64,000 nt of DNA from assembly GCA_021927905.1 (NCBI GenBank), contig BLLK01000069.1:2604001-2668000 (forward strand), written 5' to 3'. Shown here one piece after another: positions 30,822-41,584 of the stretch (its first letter is position 1; each line of letters opens with the position of its first letter). The position numbers and the translations under genes are program-made. This DNA comes from Chaetoceros tenuissimus. Lineage: Eukaryota > Bacillariophyta > Thalassiosirophyceae > Chaetocerotales > Chaetocerotaceae. A model generated the notes under the pieces. That model was not told the origin of the DNA, ran no database searches, and worked only from the letters and a program-made list of their open reading frames with translations.

Positions 30822-32735
30822 CTATTTCTTCATAACACTTTTACTTTTCATGACTTCACTACCAATACCCATAGATGAGCCTTCAAAAGATATGTGAGGG
30901 AATGATTCCGAGAATTCCCCACAAAATAATGCTTCAGGTGGCAACTGCATTTGGCATGATATTATTGATGTTACATTTGCCTGGAGAACTGATTGCTGGA
31001 TCGGTGTGATGATGTATAGGAAACGATAAGCAATATCTATTGATCGAACCAAACCGTATCCATAACACTCTCTTATTCCAGATACTGAGTCACCACATAG
31101 GCCTATTATGCTGCCATTGAGGATGTCATGATATTCTTCTTCACCAATTATGTTCTCTTCGCCATTTTCATCTAAATTGAAAGTATCCAATGCATCAAAT
31201 GGTACTACAAATGGTTTCAGAGAAGCCAAATTCAAGGCAATCGCATATGATTCGTCAGATATACCACCAGTTCCAAATGTTGCTCCAGTCTTTAGAAATG
31301 AGTCATACCCTCCCAGAAAATATGTACAAAAACGCAGATTTCGTGTTAATGATGACGCCATTGGTGCAAGTGACTCAATTTGCCACAAAGAAGTAGCAGC
31401 TGATTCAGGGATCGAGTCCAATGATGCAAGAGAAGCATTTCGACTAATCGCAGGCGATGGAATATTAGGATCAAACATTTTACCACTGGCAGTCTCAGTA
31501 ACATGAATTGTTCGGTCATTAGAGGAGTGAGGTGTCAAATCAAAGAATTTTGCTTTTGTGGAGCCAATAATTTGTACAATGTGATCGGGGTTCACGCTAT
31601 CAATGACAGAACTTAAGATCTCATATCCCATACCTTTTACCCATCCATCAGTGTTTATAACTAGAGGGATCTTTTCACCCATCTCCGAGCATATTGCCTC
31701 ATACCTTTGTAGCAAAGAGCGAACTGATTCAATGTATCGAACTGGATTGATTTTGGATGTTGTGTAACCATAAAAGCTAGCCAGCTCATGCTTGCATTCT
31801 ATGGTATATTTGTCTTCTCTGCCACAAATTATATGTGAGTGGGGAGGCGACAAAATTGGTTTGGTAACAATTGTCAAACTTAAAATTCCGGGTGCTGAAA
31901 ATTCAGGTTGTCCTGCGTCGCAATCTAGAAGTGCAATTTTCTTCATTCCTTCTTGAGACAGTAGTCTATTGACGAGATAACGAACCATTGTAGATTTACC
32001 AACTCCTTTTCCACCACAGACAAGGATTCTCTTACATGCTTTTTTACACTCTGATATATTTGACCCTATTGTCTCCCATTTTTCGCTAATCATGATAGAT
32101 TTAGTTTCCAGTGTCGATGAAAGTTCAAATGTTGGTTCACCATTTTTCATCGAAGTTATCCTTATCTTTGATATTCCTACATTCCTAGCATTAATACTTA
32201 TTGCACTCATCCATGTGGGACTGTCAATGATCAGCTTTTGTTCACATGTATCAGTTGCACTAAATCCCATTATATCAAAGGAACCTTCTAAAACTTGAGC
32301 TTTTGCACTTCCATTAATTGCGATGCTCTGAAGACCCTCGTTGTTTGTAAATGTGACCACATTCGATACTATGCCGTTTTCAATTACTACTTCTTTCTCT
32401 ATAGAAGAGGGTATCGTGTCATTTTCTATCTCTACAGCATCCACTTGCTGATCGTCACCAAGCACATTTTGAAGAGCAGGTGGAAGCTGCGGTCCTATGA
32501 GACTTGCTTCTAGATTCTCATTGACTGAAGATGATTGTTTATGTTCCACATCTACATCAGAACATTTAACCACGTTTTCAATATCTAAATTTTCTTTCAG
32601 TCGCTTTTTGCTTTTCGGTGAAGCTTCTATTGAATTTGGACTAGCTCGCTTTGATTTCTTCTTTGACCCACTTTTGTTTGGTTTTCTACTTTCCCATCCG
32701 ATGGATTGACTCTCTTTCTTAGGTGCAAACACCAT
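30822..32735 (-). CDS. GRC3: Polynucleotide 5'-kinase GRC3/NOL9
   Basis: 637 aa, no intron. A Lys/Ser-rich basic N-terminus (KKKSKRASPNS, KSKKRL) fits nucleolar targeting. The kinase core has the P-loop VCGGKGVGKSTMVRYLVN, then IALLDCDAGQPEFSAPGILS (the family's DxDxGQ/xxPPG-type block), INTDGWVKGMGYEIL (lid/substrate region) and a C-terminal domain with IGLCGDSVSG. GRC3/NOL9 phosphorylates the 5'-OH of cleaved ITS2 pre-rRNA. It works in the same pathway as NIP7, coded about 2.4 kb away. ATG at 32735 is the first in frame. Confidence 0.93.
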   Translation of the reverse strand: MVFAPKKESQSIGWESRKPNKSGSKKKSKRASPNSIEASPKSKKRLKENLDIENVVKCSDVDVEHKQSSSVNENLEASLIGPQLPPALQNVLGDDQQVDAVEIENDTIPSSIEKEVVIENGIVSNVVTFTNNEGLQSIAINGSAKAQVLEGSFDIMGFSATDTCEQKLIIDSPTWMSAISINARNVGISKIRITSMKNGEPTFELSSTLETKSIMISEKWETIGSNISECKKACKRILVCGGKGVGKSTMVRYLVNRLLSQEGMKKIALLDCDAGQPEFSAPGILSLTIVTKPILSPPHSHIICGREDKYTIECKHELASFYGYTTSKINPVRYIESVRSLLQRYEAICSEMGEKIPLVINTDGWVKGMGYEILSSVIDSVNPDHIVQIIGSTKAKFFDLTPHSSNDRTIHVTETASGKMFDPNIPSPAISRNASLASLDSIPESAATSLWQIESLAPMASSLTRNLRFCTYFLGGYDSFLKTGATFGTGGISDESYAIALNLASLKPFVVPFDALDTFNLDENGEENIIGEEEYHDILNGSIIGLCGDSVSGIRECYGYGLVRSIDIAYRFLYIITPIQQSVLQANVTSIISCQMQLPPEALFCGEFSESFPHISFEGSSMGIGSEVMKSKSVMKK

Positions 32736-33138
32736 TTATTACAAGATTTCCAGCTTCTGACAAATTATGCTTATCGCTCTTTTTAGATACACAATTACGT
32801 TGACTAGTCTAGTCTATCCGATAAGTTTGAAATGTTGAAAAAATGTTTGTTGTGTAGAAATGGAAATGAATGGCTCTGAAAGACTTCTTTTTCCTCAATC
32901 TAAAATAGTATGCATTTAAATTTTGACATTGACCTACCGTATGTCATTGTAAAAAGGTTTATACCCATTCCTACCATTTCATTTACTATGACCTCTATCA
33001 CAGAGCTTTTGATGCCTTGAAATACCATAAGTACCTAGTAAGAGTATATACATTTCGGTGTTTCAAAAAATTCAGATACATACTCCTTGGATTCACTACA
33101 GAAGACACAAAAAATTCTAGATCTAGATCGAAAGAACA
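32736..33138. other. Divergent intergenic region
   Basis: 403 bp between GRC3 (-) and the small membrane-protein gene (+). AT-rich; I see no gene or repeat. Confidence 0.5.
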
Positions 33139-33798
33139 ATGGCACCAGTTCTCAATCCTTTTAGATCGATCAGAGATAGAAAGTCCCTTCTCGCTCTCGG
33201 TTGGTCAATTACCAGTTTATTCTCCTTCTTGGCTCTCATTGCAGCTCTGATAATTTCAATAATAAGTCGATCATATTACAAGAATCAGTACGATGAAGAA
33301 AACCAAGAAATATACAAAGTGCTTGAGTCAGTCAGCTCATTTTCGGTCATATTTGCAGGTCTATATACAGTGGTACTGGCATTTCTTCTTTCTTGTTTCG
33401 GAAGTTTATGTGTTGTAGGATACATTTCTTTCAAAGGGAAATACATAGCACCTGTATATACAGGAACAGGAACTTCCAATGTTAACCCAAAGTTTGCTGG
33501 TATATTCCTAGGGGCTTTAGTTCTATTTTCGAACTTGTGTTTAGTAATTGCTGTGATACTTGGAGAATTCGAAGTCGGAAATTATTTAGATGAACATGAG
33601 AAGCAGGAACTGGGATATTTTCGGATCGAGAGGATATCGAGATTATTAGCGACAATATCTATGGGACTTTTTTTGTTATACACTTTATATTCAATTCTCT
33701 TCTTTACTTCGAAAGAAGTGCTATTTACGGCACCAAATGAGGAAGACGAGAACATTCAGGAAATGGGATATATTGCACCAATCCATTCAATTACATGA
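33139..33798 (+). CDS. Four-TM membrane protein of unknown function
   Basis: 219 aa, no intron. Four hydrophobic segments: SLFSFLALIAALIISIISRS, SVIFAGLYTVVLAFLLSCFG, FAGIFLGALVLFSNLCLVIA and LLATISMGLFLLYTLYSILF. The loops are charged, and the tail ends NIQEMGYIAPIHSIT. I do not recognise a family; the layout resembles tetraspan proteins. The last 12 codons, with the stop, fall inside the tandem duplication that also copied the ETF-QO 3' end. The stop is 63 bp from the converging ETF-QO copy. Confidence 0.72.
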   Translation: MAPVLNPFRSIRDRKSLLALGWSITSLFSFLALIAALIISIISRSYYKNQYDEENQEIYKVLESVSSFSVIFAGLYTVVLAFLLSCFGSLCVVGYISFKGKYIAPVYTGTGTSNVNPKFAGIFLGALVLFSNLCLVIAVILGEFEVGNYLDEHEKQELGYFRIERISRLLATISMGLFLLYTLYSILFFTSKEVLFTAPNEEDENIQEMGYIAPIHSIT

Positions 33799-35223
33799 GA
33801 AAAGGGGAACAAATAGATAGTACAAATACATGCTTTTTTAAAAGAAAAAATTATAATACGTTTACATGACTTGATAATTTGGACCTCCTCCTCCTTCTGG
33901 AACAGTCCAGTTGATATATTCTCCAGGCATCTTGATGCTACAGCACTTGCAATGAACACAGTTTTGTGCATTGATTACTAGCTTCGGACTATTGGACTTT
34001 TCATCTTCAACATATTCATAGACAGCAGCCGGGCAGAATCTACTCTCTGGAGCTGCATATTTTTGCATTGACACACTTTCTGGAATATTTTCAAGATGAG
34101 GCTTAATACGCAGATGAGCTCGTTGGTCATCATCATGATAAGTACCACTACGTTGTAAATTCGTAAGTAAGTCAAAAGTCAATACTCCATCGGGAGCATT
34201 GTATTCGATAGGTTCAAAGTTCTTTGCCTCTTTTGTGAAATCCGCATCACGTGTTTTGTGCTCCAATGTCCAAGGTTCATTCCCTTTTGTAATATGTGCC
34301 GCAAATCCGGAGTAAGCCAGTCCTGGAAGGAATCCAAACTTTGAAAATGCAGCATGTGTGTTTCGGACTTCGAATAGTTCTTTATGCACCCAAGAGTCTT
34401 TCATCTTATCTTCAAATGAAGATACTTCCATAAGATCATCTTCAGATACTTCGAAAGTCTCAGACACAGGTGCCTTCTCCGTGCTACTGAGAGAAATGGG
34501 ATATATTGCACCAATCCATTCAATTACATGAAAAGGGGAACAAATAGAATGTACATATACATGCTTATTTTAAAAGAAAAATTATTGCGTTTACATGACT
34601 TGATAATTTGGACCTCCTCCTCCTTCTGGAACAGTCCAGTTGATATATTCTCCAGGCATCTTGATGCTACAGCACTTGCAATGAACACAGTTTTGTGCAT
34701 TGATTACTAGCTTCGGACTATTGGACTTTTCATCTTCAACATATTCATAGACAGCAGCCGGGCAGAATCTACTCTCTGGAGCTGCATATTTTTGCATTGA
34801 CACACTTTCTGGAATATTTTCAAGATGAGGCTTAATACGCAGATGAGCTCGTTGGTCATCATCATGATAAGTACCACTACGTTGTAAATTCGTAAGTAAG
34901 TCAAAAGTCAATACTCCATCGGGAGCATTGTATTCGATAGGTTCAAAGTTCTTTGCCTCTTTTGTGAAATCCGCATCACGTGTTTTGTGCTCCAATGTCC
35001 AAGGTTCATTCCCTTTTGTAATATGTGCCGCAAATCCGGAGTAAGCCAGTCCTGGAAGGAATCCAAACTTTGAAAATGCAGCATGTGTGTTTCGGACTTC
35101 GAATAGTTCTTTATGCACCCAAGAGTCTTTCATCTTATCTTCAAATGAAGATACTTCCATAAGATCATCTTCAGATACTTCGAAAGTCTCAGACACAGGT
35201 GCCTTCTCCGTGCTACTGAGAGA
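33760..35223. repeat. Direct tandem duplication, two ~0.73-kb copies
   Basis: Copy 1 is 33760-34494 and copy 2 is 34493-35223 (offset 729 bp in the coding part). The unit holds the last 12 codons of the four-TM protein, the intergenic spacer and the last ~210 codons of ETF-QO. The ETF-QO coding part (over 600 bp) appears identical between copies by eye, but the ~75-bp spacer has about eight differences, including indels. The junction has a 2-bp overlap (GA). Copy 2 is attached to the complete gene; copy 1 is a truncated tail. It is either a real recent duplication or an assembly artefact from two alleles. Confidence 0.93.
33862..34494 (-). pseudogene. Truncated 3' copy of ETF-QO gene
   Basis: The ~210 C-terminal codons of ETF-QO, including the Fe-S motif CVHCKCC and the stop codon, without the FAD part, promoter or start. 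The reading frame is still open and identical to the full gene. It was created by the tandem duplication and is unlikely to make protein unless transcribed from a neighbour. Confidence 0.85.
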
Positions 35224-36599
35224 TTCAAAGACTGCTTCTCCAGCCAACTGTCCACTTTTGATTGCAGTATGGCTTCCTTTGATTTTCACTGAATTCAAGA
35301 AACCGGCAGAGCAACCAATTAACGCTCCTCCTTTGAATGTAAGCTTGGGAATTGCATATAAACCACCTTCGTTCAAAACTCTTGCACCATATGAAATGCA
35401 CGTTCCACCCTCGAAATGCTCTCTGATATCTGGGTGCTCTTTCCAACGTTGGAATTCTTTGTATGGGTTAATGTAAGGATTTTCATAGTCTAACCCTATA
35501 ACTAACCCAGCTATAGATGTGATGAAAAACTTGAATCAGAAAAACATTATGCAATATTTCAATTCATACGAATCATCTACTCGCACTTACCATGAACCAA
35601 GTTTGGTTCTTGATGGTACAAAAATGTTCCTCCGAATGTAGAATCATTCCATTTACTTTGTAAAGGATATCCCAAAGTATGCTGAACAAATCCCGACTTG
35701 AACTTTTCTTCTGGAATCTGCCAAACTTCCTTGATTCCCAGTCCATATGTCTGCTCATTTTTCCCATCTCTCAGCTTGAAGTGACTAATCAACTCTTCAG
35801 AACAACTTCCTCGTGCTCCTTCTGCGAACAGAGTCTGCCTAGCATGTAACTCAACTCCACGCTCAAATGTGTCTTTCGGATTTCCGTCTTTATCAATGCC
35901 CATATCTCGAGTGGCAATACCCATCACAGCGGATTTATCTTCATTGTACAAGACTTCGCTAGCTGAAAATCCTGGGTATACTTCTACACCTAGCTCTTCT
36001 GCTATTCCACCTAGATATCTGCACAACTGACCTAAACTAATGACAAAATTACCATGATTATCCAGCTGCTTTGGGAGGAATACCGAAGGCAAAGGATAAC
36101 TTTTGTCTTTTGTCAACATTAAAAATTCATCAGATGTAACGGCTGTAGCAGTGGATTCTTGTGTCTCCTCTAATTCTTTTTTCCAGTCAACGCCTGGTAA
36201 TAGTTCTTCAAGCGCTTTTGGATCAAATACATTACCGGATAAAATATGTGCACCAATTTCACTTCCTTTTTCAACTACACAAACACTGAGGTCGATATCT
36301 TTTTCTTGACAAAGTTGCTTGATCCGAATACTTGCTGCTAAACCAGATGGACCACCACCTACGATCAGGACATCGAAGGGCATAGACTCTCGTGGGGCAT
36401 TGAGCAAATCATCAGCATCACTTGAAAAAGATCTAGTAGGAATGTAAGATTGTGCAGAAGTCAAGACGCTTCTCCTATGGTGCAATTGCAAAGAAACATA
36501 ATTTCTTGCTGCTAAGAATGAAGCTGACTTGGGAGTCCTCTTTGTGATGTTACGAAGCAACCTTTTGGCAAGGCCTGAAGTTGCAATTCTTGCGCTCAT
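34591..36599 (-). CDS. ETFDH: Electron transfer flavoprotein-ubiquinone oxidoreductase
   Basis: Exons 36599-35591 and 35510-34591 give 642 aa. The 80-nt intron is GTAAGT...CTATAG and restores Ala (HG|AGLVIGLDYENPY, giving the family's VxIGL-YxNPY). The N-terminus is Arg/Ser-rich (mitochondrial presequence). FAD fold: FDVLIVGGGPSGLAASIRI at ~76-94. Later KGSEIGAHILSGNVFDP, LFAEGARGSCSEEL, and after the splice GGTCISYGARVLNEGGL, ALIGCSAGFLNSVKIKGSH (substrate and quinone regions), then the 4Fe-4S motif NCVHCKCCSIKMP and INWTVPEGGGGPNY. It passes electrons from ETF to ubiquinone in the inner mitochondrial membrane. The last Cys cluster reads CKCC rather than the usual CKTC. Confidence 0.96.
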
Positions 36600-37057
36600 T
36601 TTGCAAAATTTTAATTTATGGTTTTATGAGCAAGTTCAAAGTTATGAGGAATTCTTTTCTTCCTGTTGATTGGCTTTTTGTTCTGATGGATGAGAACTCT
36701 CTCATAGTTTTGGATTGATGCATCATGTTGTATCTTTTGCATTGGATTTACCCTTCGTCACTGATGCTTTTTGATGCCTGATTTGACACCTTGTTGTTTG
36801 GCTAGAACTTCTACTGCATAGCTAGATAGTAGAACACACGGGAATCTTTGCACGACTCATCGAGCTTTGGAATTTTACTTCAAATTTTATTCACAAGAAC
36901 CAAAACAGAGGCAACTCTCTATCTTGTGGAAACAAATATTTGGCAAAGGAATCACATTGGGCAGATAGGGACCCATCTATGCATTCATATTTCAATCAGA
37001 GGTATAACATTTCTTTGTTGGAGTTGGTACACGAACTTACAAAATCTAGATTGGAAA
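36600..37057. other. Divergent intergenic region
   Basis: 458 bp between ETF-QO (-) and the TPR gene (+). An in-frame open stretch precedes the TPR start codon from 36848 without an ATG. Nothing else recognised. Confidence 0.5.
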
Positions 37058-38584
37058 ATGACGAAGTTGTTCAATAGGAGATTTCGAGGACTTTCCCTCA
37101 AAAATACCAAACAGCAGAACCAGCAACAGGAAACATCTAAAAAACTGGAAAAACAATACATTGAAGAACCTCCAGTCAAATATATTTCAGAATCAGCGAT
37201 AGAAGAGTCAGAAGAATCGCAAGATATTCATATATTTCCAACAGATGACTCACAGAATGAATCAAGAAATCAAAACACAAGTTCTATGCTTATCCATGAT
37301 GAACAGCAGCCTGATGATATGACAGATATATTTGATGGACTTGATAAAGATTCTTTATTTGATATTTCTTATAGTGAAGACAATAGTGAAAGCACCTTTT
37401 CATTTGGTTCTTCAAAAGAAGATGATTCCTTTGCACAAATCTCCAATCATGGGCTGTCGGAAGATGACGACTCATTTAGTTCGGCTCTTCACGAAAGATC
37501 ATATCGAAGAGATTTGGAGAGATACCACAAGACTGGAAAGAATGCTCCAGAAACGCGATATCCCCAGCAAAATGTGACTAGTAAACTTCCCAATTTGACT
37601 ATTCAAACAAAGCAGACAAAAGCTTTGCTTGAATCTCGAAAACAAGATATAAAGCAGTCTACACTGACATCACCAACCACTGTAGCAACCCAGTTGGAAA
37701 CTCCCATGAGCAATGTCGACAACTCAGCCTCTTTCCCATCTTTGAAATCAAACATGACACCACAGATCCATATGCCAGTACAGCTATCAAGGACGTCGAA
37801 TTCATATCCATCTGTATCAATGTCGTTTTCGTCTCAAGATATTACATCTTTTGATACTTCCTTCATGAGACAAGTTCTCTCATCCAAGGAACGAAAATCC
37901 TATGAATCAGCATACCAGGAATTGGAGTTTTGGAATGAAGCATTGCTTGATGTAAGTGTAGAATCTGGCAGTCAAAGTCTACAATCTGCAGAAATTATGA
38001 TGAATATTGGTGCATCCTTGATCCGTCTCAAAAAATATGACGAAGCATTACGAATGTATAAAAACGTTGTGACAATATGGTCAGCTATACATGGCGAAGG
38101 TTCCCTGCAAGTAGCCAAAGGATTGGATAAAGTTGGACTTGCTGCCAGCCTATGTGCAGGAAAAGAAAATTTGGAGTGGGCTTTGCTTGCATTGAAAGAG
38201 TCATTGAATATTCGAATCAAAAATCTTGGTCCACATCACTGCGATACCGTTGATACAATGAACAACATTGCAGGAGTCCTTTTACGTCAAAACGAGTTAA
38301 TGGCATCGAAACATGTTTACTTGGACGTTTTGACCATGAGAGCTCATATATTTGGAAATTCACACCCTAGTATTGCAATCACCTCTCAGACACTGGGAAA
38401 AGTATTTTTCAAATTGCAAGAGTACAAAAGTGCCCTTGTTCATTATCAATTAGCTTCGAGAGTATATCAAAGTGGCGAAATGAATCTATCCATGTCTCAC
38501 CCACTTGTCATAAAGGTATGCAAACAAATCGAAGCAACCGAGCGAATGATTCGTGCTACTGAACAGATCCAGCGAAAACGTTGA
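37058..38584 (+). CDS. TPR (kinesin-light-chain-like) repeat protein
   Basis: 508 aa from the ATG at 37058; the frame is open upstream but the first Met is this one (MTKLFNRRFRGLSLKN). The first ~300 residues are low-complexity, rich in Ser, Gln and acidic residues (disordered). The C-terminal ~200 residues hold about four TPR units of the KLC/nephrocystin kind: MNIGASLIRLKKYDEALRMY, VAKGLDKVGLAASL, MNNIAGVLLRQNELMASKHV and TSQTLGKVFFKLQEYKSALV, with the typical IHG/FGNSHP linkers. It is probably a protein-binding adaptor. Many diatom genes share this layout; no specific partner can be named. Confidence 0.84.
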   Translation: MTKLFNRRFRGLSLKNTKQQNQQQETSKKLEKQYIEEPPVKYISESAIEESEESQDIHIFPTDDSQNESRNQNTSSMLIHDEQQPDDMTDIFDGLDKDSLFDISYSEDNSESTFSFGSSKEDDSFAQISNHGLSEDDDSFSSALHERSYRRDLERYHKTGKNAPETRYPQQNVTSKLPNLTIQTKQTKALLESRKQDIKQSTLTSPTTVATQLETPMSNVDNSASFPSLKSNMTPQIHMPVQLSRTSNSYPSVSMSFSSQDITSFDTSFMRQVLSSKERKSYESAYQELEFWNEALLDVSVESGSQSLQSAEIMMNIGASLIRLKKYDEALRMYKNVVTIWSAIHGEGSLQVAKGLDKVGLAASLCAGKENLEWALLALKESLNIRIKNLGPHHCDTVDTMNNIAGVLLRQNELMASKHVYLDVLTMRAHIFGNSHPSIAITSQTLGKVFFKLQEYKSALVHYQLASRVYQSGEMNLSMSHPLVIKVCKQIEATERMIRATEQIQRKR

Positions 38585-38677
38585 AAATAATATATGAATA
38601 TATACTGAACTACATTTTATGATGAAGAGGCTTATTCATATCTAACTTTGATACAGAATTCCTATTCCTCAGAAAAT

Positions 38678-39025
38678 TTATTTCTGCCACCAATATTTCA
38701 TAGTTGATGTATCTATATGTTTTCCAGCAACATACCCTTCTTTCTCTTTTGATTTATCATATTCCTTAGCTTCCACAACCCTGGCATCTTCGGAGTAACC
38801 CATATCATTCAAATCTTCCTTTGCCATTAACTCATTGTTCATCCTGCATTCAAGGTATTTCTTTGAAAATTCTCTACATTTGTTATGTTGCGCTTGAGAT
38901 TCTTTTAAACATGAAAGGTATATTTCTTTTTCGGGTTTACACTCTGCAAAATGGTCTAGAGGAAATATACCCCGTTGTGGCGGCCTGACAAATTGTTTCG
39001 CACTACTAAAATTCATACTCGCCAT
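38678..39025 (-). CDS. COX19: Cytochrome c oxidase assembly protein COX19
   Basis: 115 aa, no intron. The CHCH motif has twin CX9C: Cys29-x9-Cys39 (CKPEKEIYLSC) and Cys50-x9-Cys60 (CREFSKKYLEC). It begins with RPPQRGIFPLDHFAEC, as in COX19 (PxRGxFPLDHxxEC), and continues with RMNNELMAKEDLNDMGYSED, the typical end of the family. COX19 is a Mia40-dependent protein of the intermembrane space that works with COX17 and COX11 in copper delivery. Second in-frame ATG at 39016; the first is used here. Confidence 0.95.
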   Translation of the reverse strand: MASMNFSSAKQFVRPPQRGIFPLDHFAECKPEKEIYLSCLKESQAQHNKCREFSKKYLECRMNNELMAKEDLNDMGYSEDARVVEAKEYDKSKEKEGYVAGKHIDTSTMKYWWQK

Positions 39026-39384
39026 GGTGCCTTAGTTTTTGGTCTCTTTCACGTGATACTGATGTTAAAGTAAGTTTGATTATAGATTGTACTTCAAACA
39101 CTGAGCAACATGATTGCATGAAGCCCACTTTGATCAATGGTGTGCTTTATTCTTTGACAATGACGTAGAGTCGAGTCTGAGTAAGAAAAGGGAAGCAAAG
39201 AAGAAGATACAGGAAATTGAGATAAAAGTAATAGGTTATATCACAACAAAAGCCAACACACAAGCAAACGGATGCATTTCGCAGAAACAAAAAGCACAAA
39301 GCTTACTATTTCCTTCATTGTAAACATATCCGTGCATTTTGAATCCTAACCTTGACAGAGTTGCAATAAAAGGAATCAGTTGTC

Positions 39385-41562
39385 ATGTATACATCTCCTC
39401 GTCCAATGAGCAGCGAGAAGGACAAGTCAAAGAGTTTGGCTCCTCCTCCTCGCACAGGAATGCCTGGGTATGTCTCCAAAGTCGGATCGCCATCTTTAGC
39501 CCCACCGTCGAAAAAGATTCGTGCTGGACTAGTAGCATCCAGACTGCCGCGCAATGCAGCACCAAAGTTTACGCCAAATAATAAAAATATTCCTGCATCT
39601 GTTGTTGATGGAAAAATTGCTCAGAGAAGAGCTCAACTTCAGCAACTCAAAGCCAAAGGTGCAAGCTCCAATGCAGCAAACATTCTTGCACGGGCAAAGG
39701 CCATGTCACAGCAAAAGGGTTCGACATCTAAAGCTCCTTCAACTGCATCATATCCTATGCGTTCGAGACCTGTAGGGCTTTCTTCTCCTACTAAAACTCG
39801 AGTCACTTCTCCTATTCCACAAAGACCATTGAGTAGTGGCATTTACTCGCCACCATCTAGATCGCCACCGACACAGACAAATTCGATCCAAAAGGAGACG
39901 CCACAATTACAACCGGAAGAAACATCTGCTCTGAATGTAGATACTAAGGGTCAAGAGGAAATTAGTAAAACAAAACCTACTTCGCCTGAACCAGAAGTGA
40001 CTCCAAGTACCAAACGTCTGACATTGCAGGCTCTTCGTAAGGCAGCTTCTTCACCACCAAACAAGAATAAACCTTTAGTTAGTCCAACCAATAATGAAGG
40101 TCAAGTGAATAGTCTTCCAGTTCCCCCTTTGACAGAGTCAATACCTCAGACTTCACCAGTGGTAAAGAAGGAAGAACAAGCAGTTGTTGTGAATGAAGAG
40201 GGAGAAAAGACTGAAGAATTCATGTCTGTGGTACCAAGTGTAGTCGAAAGTGCAGTCAGTGTCACCAGTAATGTGATTGAACAAAAAGAAGTAACAACAC
40301 AAGTTGTTCCATCGGAGAATAATGATTTGATTCCAGAAGAATCATCTTCCACATTGCGACTTGTGAAAGAACTTCGTATGGAGAAGGAAAGTAAACAACA
40401 AGCATTGAAACGTATCACTGAGTTGGAAGCAGAGTTGGTAGATATGAAATTTCAACAGCAAACTGGTCGCGGTAGACGCGAAGCTACTTCATATGTAACA
40501 GAGGAGAGAGGTAGAGGACGAAGAAGAATGAAGTCACCCGAACCAAAAAGAGATGGGGCAGATCCATTGAGAGATATGAATGTTGCAAGTCGTGCGGTCG
40601 AAACTGTGGAAGATACCTTTCAAAGTCCTCTTGCCACATATGTTGTTCGTAAGCCATACGGGGGCAATGAAACAATGTCATATGATTTTGAAGACGGCAG
40701 CAGTCCTCTTCAATGGATTCAAAGTGTCAATGATTATGTTGAAAACTCGAATGTGAAGGATGAAAAGACTTTGGAAGTTTTGGCGAAAATTCAAGCAGAT
40801 GGCAGTGTACTTCACTTATATGGAACCTGCTGTCGTCATGGGACTCCAATCATTGGTCAAAATGGTGCTATTGCCGGCTTTGAGTACAAAGACTATGGAG
40901 ATGTAGAATATATGGATGGGAGTATTGGAAAGGTGATCTATATTGACAGGGAAGGCAATGACGGAGAGTATTGGTTGGACCCAATTTACGAGGAAGCACT
41001 CAAAATTAGAGAAAGCTACTGTTCCAATGTCTTTTCTGCAGCTTTAGCCTTGAAGGCTACAGAAACCTCAGCTTCTCCAATGGGAGGACAGCAGATGAAT
41101 GGATTTTCAGCACCAATGAATACTCCACCAATGTCGTCTCCAATGTCAACCAGTGCAGACCCGTCACCAATAAAGCCATCCACTTCAAATATAGGTGTAG
41201 ATACTCACGACCTTCCAAAGGACCAATCTGCTGCAAAGCCAGTTGCTGATGTAAAATCAAAGAGCCCAGAGAAAAAGGCAGCAGCAAAGTCCACAGCTAA
41301 ACCACAACCAAAAGAAGCTTCTCAACCAGAACCGCAAGACAATGGATCCACCGATATTCTTTCATACTTTTTCATTTCCTTCTTCTCATTTATATTTAGT
41401 ATCATATGGTTCTTCTTGATGATTCCGGTCCGTGTAGTGAAGGTCACCCTGAAAATTGGCATCTTTTTGACACTAGTTCATCTTGGATGGATGTATTTTG
41501 CAGATAATCAAGAAGCCCAAACTTTGGGAGCTATTATTGGAGACAAATATAATATTAACTAG
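39385..41562 (+). CDS. Low-complexity coiled-coil protein with C-terminal TM segments
   Basis: 725 aa, no intron. The N-terminal ~310 residues are Ser/Pro/Lys-rich. A coiled coil is likely at ~325-365 (LVKELRMEKESKQQALKRIT). A globular block with HLYGTCCRHGTPIIG and GKVIYIDREGNDGEYWLDP at ~470-560 is the only ordered part and I do not recognise it. A Pro/Lys/Ser-rich linker and a hydrophobic stretch (YFFISFFSFIFSIIWFFLMI) near ~655-680 plus a second one follow, suggesting a C-terminal membrane anchor. An alternative start is the Met at codon 8. Its stop is only 22 bp from the PEX22-like stop on the other strand. Confidence 0.8.
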   Translation: MYTSPRPMSSEKDKSKSLAPPPRTGMPGYVSKVGSPSLAPPSKKIRAGLVASRLPRNAAPKFTPNNKNIPASVVDGKIAQRRAQLQQLKAKGASSNAANILARAKAMSQQKGSTSKAPSTASYPMRSRPVGLSSPTKTRVTSPIPQRPLSSGIYSPPSRSPPTQTNSIQKETPQLQPEETSALNVDTKGQEEISKTKPTSPEPEVTPSTKRLTLQALRKAASSPPNKNKPLVSPTNNEGQVNSLPVPPLTESIPQTSPVVKKEEQAVVVNEEGEKTEEFMSVVPSVVESAVSVTSNVIEQKEVTTQVVPSENNDLIPEESSSTLRLVKELRMEKESKQQALKRITELEAELVDMKFQQQTGRGRREATSYVTEERGRGRRRMKSPEPKRDGADPLRDMNVASRAVETVEDTFQSPLATYVVRKPYGGNETMSYDFEDGSSPLQWIQSVNDYVENSNVKDEKTLEVLAKIQADGSVLHLYGTCCRHGTPIIGQNGAIAGFEYKDYGDVEYMDGSIGKVIYIDREGNDGEYWLDPIYEEALKIRESYCSNVFSAALALKATETSASPMGGQQMNGFSAPMNTPPMSSPMSTSADPSPIKPSTSNIGVDTHDLPKDQSAAKPVADVKSKSPEKKAAAKSTAKPQPKEASQPEPQDNGSTDILSYFFISFFSFIFSIIWFFLMIPVRVVKVTLKIGIFLTLVHLGWMYFADNQEAQTLGAIIGDKYNIN

Positions 41563-41584
41563 ATTTTAATTTTGCTAAATCTGC

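Noticed and set aside
33862-34494. Independent ferredoxin-like gene
   Set aside because: The Cys motif CVHCKCC could suggest a ferredoxin, but the sequence is the same as the ETF-QO C-terminus and has no own start; it is a duplicated gene end.
36848-37057. Longer N-terminus for the TPR protein
   Set aside because: The frame is open upstream but only from a TTG; the first ATG is at 37058 and gives a plausible start.
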